Assembly: GCF_023053635.1 (NCBI RefSeq)
Contig: NC_086183.1
Location: forward strand, 31,477,501 to 31,541,500
Reading direction: 5' to 3'
DNA from: Elgaria multicarinata webbii
Taxonomy: Eukaryota > Chordata > Lepidosauria > Squamata > Anguidae
Length of the DNA: 64,000 nucleotides
A program made the position numbers and the translations under genes. The first letter of the stretch is position 1. Each line of letters begins with the position of its first letter. The notes beneath the pieces are model-generated. The model ran no database searches. It had not been told where the DNA came from and worked only from the letters and a program-made list of their open reading frames with translations. Shown here piece after piece: positions 44,901-57,100 of the stretch.

Positions 44901-47900
44901 TTGCTCCATTTCTCCCTCTCTCCTTCTTCCTCTGCAGTACGAAACGGCTTTGTGTTCCAGAAATGTGGCCCAGATGGACAGTGGGTATTGGATGAATCTG
45001 GACACCCTTGGCGAGACCATTCGCAGTGTGAGGGCCTCAGTGAGCAGTTCCCCTTCCAGGTAAATCCGTGGGGCCAAGAGCTCCCAATCCGGAAGGCATG
45101 GGTAGGGAGGGGTAAATTGCCTTCTTTATGAAGAGTTGCCGTTGATTTCTTAGTCCCTATTGAGGCACTAGGCATGGACACACGTGCTTTCCACATTCAG
45201 CAATCCCAAAAGATTGCCACAGAGAGATGCAAATGGTAGTCAATTTCACAGGTCGATTAATCAACCAAAGTTTTAAGTTGATTTAGGGCGCAATCCTGTC
45301 TAGTATGCCCTTGCTGCATGGGAGCCTCTGAACTTGGAGACTTCCAAGATTCCTATGCCTTGTCAGGCTGAAGCCAGCAGGATTGGAGGAGTGGTGGAGA
45401 CAGTCTTCGCTTCCCCGTCCCTGGTGATTTTTGCTAGATGGGGTTTCCAGCCCATCTAGCGAGGGCGCTTTAGAGGGGGAGGAAAGGAGGCTGGAAGAGC
45501 CTCCGGATATCTCATATCCTGGCCTCTCTAGGCTCCTCCCCTCCCAGCCCACCAGAACGCCCCCTTTCCTCCTCCTCTGAGGTTGCTTTTCCTCGGCAAG
45601 AAATCCTTGCCTTTCTGTACAAAATGATGCCTGGTGTGGAGAATGTAGTTAGGGAGACATTTTTCTCCCTCTCTCAAAATACTAGAACCCATTGGGGTCG
45701 TCCCATAAAGCTGATTGGTGGGAGATCCAGGACAAATAAGAGGAAGGACTTCTTCACACAGCACATAGTTAAATTATGGAACTCACTACTGCAAGATGTG
45801 GTGATGGGCACCTATTTGGATGGCTTTAAAAGGGGGTTGGATAACTTCCTGGAAGTGAAGGCTATGAACGGCTACTAGCCCTAATGGTTGTGTGCTACCT
45901 CCAGTATTCGAGGCCGTAAGCCTGCGTGCACCAGTTGCTGGGGAAGATGGGCGGGAGGGTGCTGTTGCACCGTGTCCTGCTTGTGGTCCATGGCCAATGG
46001 CTGATGGCCACTGTGTGAACAGAGTGCTGGACTAGATGGGCCCTTGGTCTGATCCAGCATCAGGGCTCTTCTGATGTTCTTACGTTCTTTCCAGATATTT
46101 GCTAATAAGCCCTATGAAGTGGTTGCATTTTTGCCTCACACAGAATAGCAAAATGGATGTCATTTCCCAGTGTAGATATTCCAGTTAGCCAATAGCCTGT
46201 ATTTCCATTTTCTTCCAGAAACATTTGCGGATTCTGGAACAGTTCCGACTGATGTACACAGTGGGCTACTCCCTTTCACTGGTGGCTTTGCTGGTGGCTC
46301 TGGCACTACTGGCTGCTTTCAGGTACTGAGAAGGACAAAACAGGAAGTGCCCAGGGACCAAACATTTTGAAGGAAAAGCTAGACGTGTATACCAATTCAG
46401 GCCATGGTTTCGGCCAATGCTCTGTACTATAGCCTAAATTGCAGGGGTCTGCTATGGATCAGATCCTGAGCAGAATTCGGGTTGGGTCAGGTTTCTCCAA
46501 TAAACCAGATGGGAAGAGGTCAGCTCTACGGAAAGCTCTGAGGAGTGCTGGGGCTGGAAGACAGACAGAATTGTCTATATATTACTCCAAGAAGGAGCAG
46601 ATCAAGACTGAGCCTTAAATAAGAGGTTGCCTGTGTTTAGGCTGGCTGGCTGGCTCTGCCCCTAAACTGACTGGGGCTTTGTCTCTTGAAGTGGCCTGGC
46701 CTGCTTTAGCAGCCTCAAGTTGTGATGATGTGGGAGTGGCTGTGGTATGCAAATGACCCCATGGCTGGAATCCTGATAGCCCAAGGATGGCAAGGCAACT
46801 TCCTCTGGACTCTTGGGAGTTGACCCTCCAGGATCCTTTCAAGGAACTATGTCCTGGGGTGGTGGAGAACTTATCGTGGCTTTCCGTGACCAAATCCTCT
46901 TCTTAAGCTCTTAACTCTCGAGCCTCCTCGAAGGACGAGGGGTCAGAATCCTCTGAGAACAAGAGTTCAGGGTCCTGGTCCATGTCACCATACTGGAAGA
47001 CAGGGGTGTGTATGCTAGGGGAGAGGGCTAGCTTAATCACTGAAGCAGAGTCCTTCCAATAGAGACTCCCACTGAGGCTGTTCTTTTAACCAGGGTCTTG
47101 CTTGCAGCAGAGCTAACTAAAGCAATAGCTCCCCCTGCTGATGGTTAAAGAATTCACCACTTGATGCACATCAGTATAGTTTGTTGCCGTTCACAAAACA
47201 CCACTGCAAGGTTGAGTCCCGGCTGAAATGAAACTTCGGATGAGCTACCGTGAATCATGGCTAGATACGCAGATTTGGGTACAGCTGACTCCTCCCCCTA
47301 TTGTCTCCCCCACCCCACCCCCAGGAAGCTTCGATGCATCCGCAATTACATCCACATGAACCTTTTCCTGTCCTACGTGTTGCGGGCAGTCTCCATCCTT
47401 GCCCGGGACTTCCTCCTTCAGCTACACTTTCCCAAGGAGCTCCAGGATGAAGGAGATCTCTCCCGCTTCCCTATGGGACAGGTACGACCCCCATTCAGTG
47501 GGGTATCCCATTGCAGGTTGGGGGCAGGTTGGTAGAAGCGATCCATCCTGGATCGGGAAGGCAGTGTGATACAGTGGGCAGAATGCTGGATTTGAATTCA
47601 ATTCCCTCCTCTTTCTCTCTCCTGGCTGTTCAGGCTGTGACTGGCTGTCGCCTGGCCCAGATCCTAACCCAGTACTGTGTCTGTGCAAACTACTACTGGC
47701 TCTTAGTGGAGGGACTTTATCTACACAACCTGTTGGGGCCGCTGGCCTTCTCCGAAGAGAGCTATTTCCCAGGTTATCTGTTCATCGGATGGGGTGAGTC
47801 GGCTGTTCTGTGCTATGTCCTGAGGAGAAAGAGACTTTGGGGGACTCAATGGCTCCAAACCCGTCCAGACTACTTTTAATTAAGTCCTAGCTATATAAAG

Positions 47901-50900
47901 AACGAGGCCCACTGCAGTGCTGAAACTGGGCCTGGCACTTTCCCATGTAATAAATTCAAAACAACAGTGGGCCACCCTTTTGATTATTTCCCAAATCTGC
48001 AACCTGAGGCAGCCACCTCACTTGACTTCATGGTGGGGTCAGCTCTGCCTGGAACATAAGAAGGGCCATGCTGGATCAGACCGAGGGTCCATCCAGTCCA
48101 GCACTCTGTTCACACAGTGGCCAACCAGCCATCAGCCAGGGATGAACAAGCAGGACATGGTGCAACAGCACCCTCCCGCCCATGTTCCCCAGCAACTGGT
48201 GCACGCAGGCTTACTGCCTCAGATACTGGAGGTAACACACAACCCTCAGGGCTAGTAGCCCTTGATAGCCTTCGCCTCCAGGAGTTTATCTAACCCACTT
48301 TTCAAGCCATCCAAATTGGTGGCCATCGCTACATGTTGTGGTAGTGAGTTCCATAATTTAACTGTGCACTGTGTGGAGAAGGACTTCCTTTTAGTCGTTT
48401 TGGAAGTGCTTCTTCACACAGCCCACAGTTAAAATTAAATCAAAAAGTGCACAGAAGCTAGCTATAGAGTGCTGAATTGAAAGGGAAGGATGAGGGAATT
48501 GTACCCAAGGCCGGTGCTACCATAGAGGCCATTCAGGCGTCCGCCTAGAGCACCAAGGTAAGGGGAGGGCGCTGAACACCACACCCGGAAGCAGCTGTCT
48601 CACAGCAGCTCTAAGAGGGAGGCTTCCAGGTGCGCCGTTCCGAAGCCACCCGCCCGCCCCAGCATCCTTGCTTCGCTTCGGCTCGGCACCCACCGAGCCG
48701 AAGCAAAGCCACACCTGCCCCCCCCCCCACTCCAGCATCCTGGCTTCGCTTTGGCTGGGTGGACGCCCAGCCGAAGCGAAGCCAGGACACTGGGGCGGGC
48801 GGGCAGCTTCAGAACGGCGCCCCTGGAAGTTGCTCTCCCAGAGTGGCTTCCGGCTGGGCGCGCCATTCCCAAGCTGCCCGCCCCTCGGCCCCTCCACCCC
48901 AGCGTCCTGGCTTCATTTTGGCTGGGCGCCCACTCAGCCAAGGTGAAGCCATGCCCGCCCGCCCCACTCCAGCTTCCTGGCTTCGCTTTGGCTGGGTGGG
49001 CACCCAGCTGAAGCGAAGCCAGTACGCTGGGGTGGGGGAGCGGGCGGGCAGCTTCGGAACAGCGCACCCAGAAGTCACTCTCCCAGAGCGCCTTCCGGCC
49101 AGGCGCACCTTTCCGAAGCCGCCCACCCCACCCCAGCGTCCTGGCTTCACTTCGGCTGGGTGGGCAAGATGGCGCCCCGTGCCCAGGTACACTGGGGTGG
49201 GGGTGGGGGTGGGTTGGGTGGATGAAAGCAGCTCAGCTGCCTAGGGCGCAAAATAGTGTGGCACCAGCCCTGATTGTACCCCTTATCCAGACAGTTCTGA
49301 TGAGGCCTGTACTATCTGATGTCTCTTTGTCTCCCTCTGCAGGGACACCGATCCTTTTTGTCATCCCTTGGGTGATTGTGAGATACCTTTACGAAAATAA
49401 CGAGTAAGTCTACCAGGCATAAGTCTTCTTCTCTAGTTTTGATTCATTATGATCATTATAATTACAATATTTGTATCCTTCCTCAAGGTGGCGTACATAG
49501 TTCTCTCCCTCACAACAACCCTGTGAGGTAAATCTTCAGGGCTCTCACGTGACTAAAGAAACCGTAGGTTCCAGTCCTATGTCTAGTGTTGTAATTATCG
49601 AGTCAGACTAGGATCAGGGAGACCCAAGTTCAAATCCCCACCCAGCCATGAAACTCACTGGGTGATCCTGGGCCAATAACATTCAACTTAAACTACCTCA
49701 CAGGGTTGTTGTTGTTGTTGTTGTTGTTGTGAGGATAAAAATGGAGAGGAGAAGTCACCCTGAACTCCTTGGAGTAAGGGTGGGATAAAAATGTTAGCAA
49801 TTTACGTGAGAGTAAATCCCACTGAACGCAATGGGACTTACTTCTGAGGAAGCATAGGGCATGCTGGGCGTTGTAGGAGTTTTTTTTCCTGTCTAAACAT
49901 GCATAAGATTGCGCTGTTAGTCAATTCATTTATCGAGCTTTAGTCAGTTAATTATTTTATTAATTAAATCAGCATGAATAAGCCTTTCCTAAGCTGGTGC
50001 CTTCCAAATGCTCTGTAATCAAATCTGATCACCCCCCGCATCAGGGCCAGAAAAGAAATGCAAGAAAAAAATCAAGTTCACTTTATTTTTTTAGATGATA
50101 CATGCATGGTTATTTGGAAGAGGCATTCCCTGTACGCTCTCTCAGATGAGAGAATGCCTCTTTTAGGATGGCACTTGCCTCAGGAGACCTAGGCCCTTTC
50201 TATACCTAAGGATTATTCCAGGAAAATGGAGGGATTGTCCTTGCCTGCTCCCGGGATCCCCTGTGTGTCATTTGCATGCACAGGGATGATCCCGGGATGA
50301 TCCCTGGGAAAAAGGAAGCCGTAGAAACGCCCCTAATCTACACCAAGCAGGATATTGCACTATGAAAGCGGTATATAAAAGGCAGGAGCCACACGACTGC
50401 TTTATAGCGGTATTGCACTGACAGCTGTTGGGGCCCATTGACACACGCCATAGACTGCTTTCATAGTGCGATATCCTGCTTAGTGTGGCTCCTGCCTTTT
50501 ATATACTGCTTTCATAGTGCAATATCCTGCTTGGTGTAGATTAGGCCTTGGTCCCAGCTAGAGATTCCTTGGTTAGAAACAAACAATGCCCCCAAAAGCA
50601 CACAACTGTGTACAAAGTAAATTATTTGTATACAACACAAATAAAAGTTATCTATAGGACAATTAAGTCAACTAACTGGTTATATCTGAAGTTTGGATTT
50701 TTACACAATTAACTAGGTGGATTCTTAATGAAACAGATAAATAACTGAGTTGTTTTCCTTAGTTACAGGCATCCGGTATTCATCCCGTTTCGTCTTGTTA
50801 GACTTCATCAGAGAAACAGTTTCATTTTCTGTAAAACGAATAAACTAGACTTGAATAGAATAACATACAGGGTAACATCATTATCCTCAGAAAGCATGAA

Positions 50901-53793
50901 GGTTCCAAGTGTATTTTAGAATGTGTTAAACACTTACCGCCGTGTGTGAGCAAATGCCGTGGGACTAGGGTTATGAGAAACAACTCGGTTATTTATCTGT
51001 TTCATTAAGAATCCACCTACTTAATTGTGTAAAAATCCAGACTTGAGATATAACCAGTTAGTTGACTTCACTGTCCTATAGATAACTTTTATTTGTGTTG
51101 TATATGTACGCAGTTGTGTGCTTTTTTTGGCATTGTTTGTTTTTGTGCTTTCTTCAACTGCTGCCCTTTTGGTTTGTGGTTCCTTGTTCAAGCCATTCAT
51201 TGACTAACATTTTGGTAATAGCAGCCCATCCAGAATAAAGGCAGGCATGTGTGCGTAAGAGTGAAAGAGAGACCTGGAGCGGATCTACACAGAGTCGTCG
51301 GGGCGCCCCGAAAGCGCTTGCGTGCGGCTCCAGGGTGCCCCGAAACTCCTAGTGTAGATCCTGAGTTTTTCTCGCTCCGGTTGGCGGCAGTGAGAGTGAG
51401 GGGGAGGGAGACGGAGAGAGAGAGAGAGACGCACGCACGCACACCCGCACGAGCTTGGTAGGGCTTCGCTCGAGGGCAGCTGGGCGAAAGGAGGCGGGGA
51501 GGGAAGGAGATGGGGGAGGGAGGGGAGGCAGAACCCCGGGAGTGCCCGGAGAAGGCTGTGGGGACTTGTTTGGCCAGCACGGCAGGGTGGGGACGGGGGG
51601 CATTGGGGAAGGCGGATCAGGATCTACACTAGAAGTTTCGGGGCGCCCTGGAACCGCACGCAAGCGCCTTCAGGGCGCCCCGACGACTCTGTGTAGATCC
51701 GCTCCTGATGATCAATAGCTAAATCATTGTAGGTAGACCCATTCTGGCTTTTTTTCTTCTCTCTCCACCCCAATCCGTTGATACCTTTTAATTGGACTTT
51801 TCCCCCCAGATGCTGGGAGAGAAATGACAACATGGGCTACTGGTGGATTATCCGTTGCCCCATTCTGCTCGCCATCGTTGTAAGTTGCATAGGAGCGGAG
51901 GGGCTGCCAAATTCGGAGTCAGATCACGCATCCCTCTTGCCCAGTACTGACCACTCTGACTGGCAGGCACCAGTTCTGAGCTGGAGGCCTCACTCATTTC
52001 AACCCAAAGCGATCCTACTGCTGTTATCATACTGCCTTCCTACAACTCTGTGGTGCGACCAAACTGAGAATACTGTGTGCAGTTCTGGTCACCACACCTA
52101 AAAAAAGATATTACAGAGCTGGAAAAAGTGCACAAAAGGGCAACTAAAATGATGAAGGGGCTGGAGCATCTCCCCTATCATGGAAGGTTACAACAGCTGG
52201 GATTGTATAGCTTGGGAAAAAGGAGGCTGAGGGGAGACATGATAGAGGTGGACAAAATTATGCATGGTGTGGAGAATGGAGAGGGAGACATTTTTCTCCC
52301 ACTCTCAAAATACAAAAACCCGGAGTCATCTCATGGAGCTGATTGGTGGGAGATCCAGGACAAATAAAAAGAAGGATCTCTTCACACAGTGCATAGTTAA
52401 ACTATGGAACTCACTGCCACCAGGTGCGGTGACGGCCACCCATTTGGATGGCTTTAAAAGGGGGTTGGATAAACTCCTGGAGGCCCTGATGGCTATGTGC
52501 TGCCTTTTTCATAGCTGCCACACACTGGGGCAATGTTTTTATTAAGTTGCTGAGTTTACTATGAGTTAGAATCCTTCTGCCTTTCTCATTTCCCAGGTCA
52601 ACTTTGTGATCTTCATTCGCATTATTAAGATCCTGGTCTCCAAGCTCCGGGCACAACAGATGCGTTACACGGACTATAAATTTAGGTAGGGAAGAAACTG
52701 CTGAGTCAAGTAAAGAGATGGGATTATCACTATGATGCAGATTCCTTTCCTGCATTGTCTAGAGCCAGGAAAAAAATGCCCGAAAAAGAAGAAGGAAACC
52801 AAGCTGAAGGCAACAGCTGAAGTCTTTGGAAGGAGAAACAGGGAGATTATGGGCTTCTCTACTCCAGTTTTTTATTGTGTGCTTATGATTGGTCATTCAC
52901 GGAAGTTAGCAGGTCCTTTACACGATGCCGTCCATCTCCAGGGCTCTCCCGTACTTTGTGACCAATATTGCGGCTTTTCCCTTAATGGGAAAAATGTGGT
53001 ATTAAATCTGGGAAGCACAATATTGCTGAGTGTAAAGTGTGCAATTGCGCTATACCACAGTGCCATCTACTGGCTGTTTAATAAAATGTATAGAACTTGC
53101 GGAGAAAAGAAATCCCTGGGGGGTTGGGGAAGCAAGCAGAAGCCAAAGGGAAGAAGCCGAGCTTGATCTCGTAAAGAATCCAGGAGGAGAAGGCTTGGTA
53201 AAGCTGGGGGATAAAAGTATTCTGTAGAGGAGCTCTGGATGTCCCTGAGGTGGTGCAGAAGTTATATAGGCAGCCCTGTCCAATGAGAATGCTGGTTGTT
53301 TCATCAACCAATCAGGCACTTTGAAGAAAGATTTCAAGAGTAACGTGTTTCTACCCAGAGTTCCATTCCCATTCTGTTTGCAAACACAGGGAGGAAGGCA
53401 TTTGCTTCATTGTTATTAATATTATTATTTATTGCGTTTTTACAGTGCCTTTCTGAAACCATCCAAGGCAATTTACAAAAATATCAGAAATTAAAAACCA
53501 TAATCAAATAAAAGCCTTGTAAAACATTAAAAAAAGAACCTTAAAACATAATAGTAATTTAAAAAGTCAAGTTAAAAAGATGTGCTTTGACCCTTTTTCC
53601 TGAAAGCAGAGAGAGCGGAGGACGAATAGCAACTCTACTTTTAAACCTAAGAATTTTAAGATGCTGTGATGGTTATTTTAAGATTGTATTGATTTTATAT
53701 GCTCTTTTAACTAATTTTATGTATTATATTGTGTTTGGTGTTGTTCCCCGCCTCGATCCAGAGGGAGAGGCGAGTAATAAATAAATAAATAAA

Positions 53794-53835
<42 letters not shown>

Positions 53836-54133
53836 GAGCCTCGTGTGGCGCAGAGTGGTAAAGCAGCAGTTACTGCAGCCGAAACTCTCCCCACGGTCTG
53901 AGTTCGATCCCAGCAGAAGCTGGTTTCAGGCAGCCGGCTCAGGTCGACTCACCCTTCCATCCTCCCGAGGTCCGTAAAATGAGTACTCAGTTGGCTGGGG
54001 GAAAGGTAATAACGGCCGGGGAAGGCAACGGCAAACCACCCCGCTATAAGGCCTGCCAAGAAAACGTCAGCGAAAGCTGGCATCCCTCCAAGAGTCAGTA
54101 ATGACTCAGTGCTTGCACGAGTGGTTCCTTTCC

Positions 54134-54182
<49 letters not shown>

Positions 54183-57100
54183 GGGTGGGTGTTCCAGGAT
54201 TTGGGAGAAATGCAGGAGAAGGCCCTTTCTCACAAGTAGGTCTCTGCAATGCGGGTGTGTGTGTGTGAGGGAGAGGATATTTTTGAAAGGACCTTTCCTG
54301 CTGATCTTAGTAACCGAGTAAGTCTATTCATAGACAAGTGGTCCCTCCAACAGCCAGGGTGCAATCCTATACATGTTTAGACAGAAAAATTCCGCAGCCA
54401 TGCTGGGACTTGTAGGACTTTTCTCTCCCTGTCTTAACATGCATAGGATTGCATGTTGGAAGGTTAACACCAACACCTCGATTTGAGCCTGGAAAACATT
54501 TGGCAATACGTACGTCTGAATTCTCCAACTGACTGGAGTGGTGCTCAGTACGGGTAAAGTGCCTTTCGGTTCTCTGCTTCACATTAGCAGCCCGAATAGT
54601 AACATACTGAAGTATCACAAGTAGTGCTAGACCTGTTGCATAAAATAGCTCTTTGTCAGTCTTAAACCACCTTTTCAGGTGGGACGGGAGGGCTTACATA
54701 AAAGCCAGTAGCTTGAGAAAGAACCTGAATCCAGTAGGCTTTTTATAGCCTTTTTTTTAAAAAGCATCAGAATAGTAGCCAAAACGATCCAAAAACAATT
54801 TTCTGTACTTCATATGTATGTTAATTTTAGTATACCGCTGAGGAAGACCATATTGGGTTGAAAAGCGTTTGGTTTGGTTTTATTGTTTTTAATTGATGGT
54901 TTTATGTAATACTATATAGTTCAGATGTTCTTGAAGTATACTGAACAGCTTTGGTACATAATATATTAAAGGCAGTTTAAGCAATTACCTGTATATGACC
55001 ATTGATAGTGGAACCATCAGCAGTCTTTCCACCCCTTTTCCCCAGGGCCAGATCTACACGTCGTTGCGAAGGCGCTTCCGTGCGCCTTTTTTAAAGACAT
55101 ACCTAAAAGAAGCACCTCTTTCTTTACTGTGTGTACTGTGAGCTAGGCAGCGCCGCCTGCGGAAGAATCTCTACCCCATTCAAAGGCGCTGCTCGGGCCG
55201 CTTCCCCCTCGCGTGGCTCCTGCCTCTCGCTCTCCCCCGTGGTGTCATCTCCCCGGGACTCTCTTCGGTGTGTGCTCGCACACAAACACACAAATACAAA
55301 CACACCGAGGGAGAAAAGTGTTTTGCAGGAGGAGCCGCCGCCACCGGGATGCGCCGGAAGAGCCGCCGGGTGGGAGGGGGGATTATTCAAATGGAAGAAC
55401 ACGCGAGGGGGAAGCAGCCCGAGCAGCGTCTTTGACTGGGGTAGAGATTCTTCCGCAGGCGGTGCTGCCTAGCTCACAGTACACACAGTAAAGAAAGAGG
55501 CGCTTCTTTTAGGTACGTCTTTTAAAAAGGCGCACGGAAGCACCTTCGCAACGACATGTAGATCTGGCTCAGTTCACCGCTTTTAATTGCAAGGGGTTAG
55601 GCTTAGTTTCTTTTGCTTCTCTGTGGAAGGTTAACGCCAACACCTCGATTTGAGCCTGGAAAACATTTGGCAATACGTACATCTGACTTTTCCAACTGAA
55701 TGGTGTGGTGCTCAGTATGGGTAAAGTGCCTTTCGGTTCTCTGCTTCACACTTGCACCCGCACGAAACACCCACACACACCCCCGCTCACACGAGGTTCA
55801 TTTCTTTGCCCGTTTTTAGACTGGCCAAGTCCACGCTGACCCTCATCCCCCTGCTGGGTGTTCACGAGGTTGTGTTTGCACTGGTCACCGAAGAGCAGGC
55901 CCAAGGCAGCTTACGCTACGTCAAATTCTTCTTTGAACTCTTCCTCAACTCCCTCCAGGTAAGGGGCACAGCTTGGATGTGGAAGCGGCCAGCCATCAGT
56001 TATTACCGATAACAAAGGAATACATTCATTTTACCCCAGATTTATTTTCATTATCCTTGTATTATGACAAAAATTTATTTATTTATTTATTACATTTCTA
56101 TACCGCCCAATAGCCGGAGCTCTCTGGGCGGTTCACAAAAATTAAAAACATTCAAAGTATAAAACAACAGTATAAAACCATCATATAAAGTACAATATAA
56201 AAACTCAACCAGATAAAAACAGCAGCAATGCAAAATTACGAATTTAAAACACCAAGTTAAAATTTATTTATAGACTGTTAAAATGCTGGGAGAATAAAAA
56301 GGTCTTCACCTGGCGTCTAAAAACATATAACGTAGGTGCCAAGCGAACCTCCTTAGGGAGCTCATTCCACAGCTGGGGTGCCACAGCAAAGAAGGCCGTC
56401 CTCCTGGTAGCCACCTGCCTCACTTCCTTTGGCAGGGGCTCGCGGAGAAGGACCCCTGAGGATGAACTTAGGATCCGGCCAGGTACATATGGGAGGAGGC
56501 ATTCCTTCAGATAGCCTGGCCTCAAGCCGTTTAGGGCTTTGAATGTTAATACTAGCACTTATTGATGAACATATTGTAGCCAAACAATTAGTAACTTTCT
56601 TAACAGCAGCTGTGAGACCGAGACCAACAGTGGAAAATTTGGATCATCTTGACAAAGAGGCATGGTATAAGAACGCATGGTCTGCTGCAGTTTGTGAAAA
56701 AATAACACATAAGTTACGAGTACTACAAGGCAAAGATGAGCCACTAGCATTTAGTGCTATATGGTGGAAATTCATTTCACACACAATTGACTCTGAGATG
56801 TTGACGTATATGTCGAACACAGCTAGGGATACATGGACTGGTATGAAATTTCCGATATAGAATAAATCTATAGTAAATTTATAATAATATCAAGAACTTA
56901 AAAAGATAATAAGGGCAATAAGCAAAGCTTCAATCCTATCGTGTTTCTCAGAACACAACGACCCTCTGCGCATAGTGCCCTTCCTCTCACGGAAGGCAGA
57001 TCCTGAATCCAACCCTAACAAATCTATTTCAGTATAAGCTTTTGCGGACGCTGTCCACTTCATCAGATGCATGACATGCTAACCTCAAATTGCCAGATTC

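Noticed and set aside
48600-49244. Open frames of 155-204 codons on both strands
   Set aside because: They lie inside a GC-rich palindromic hAT-like element with intact target duplications and show only low-complexity repeats.
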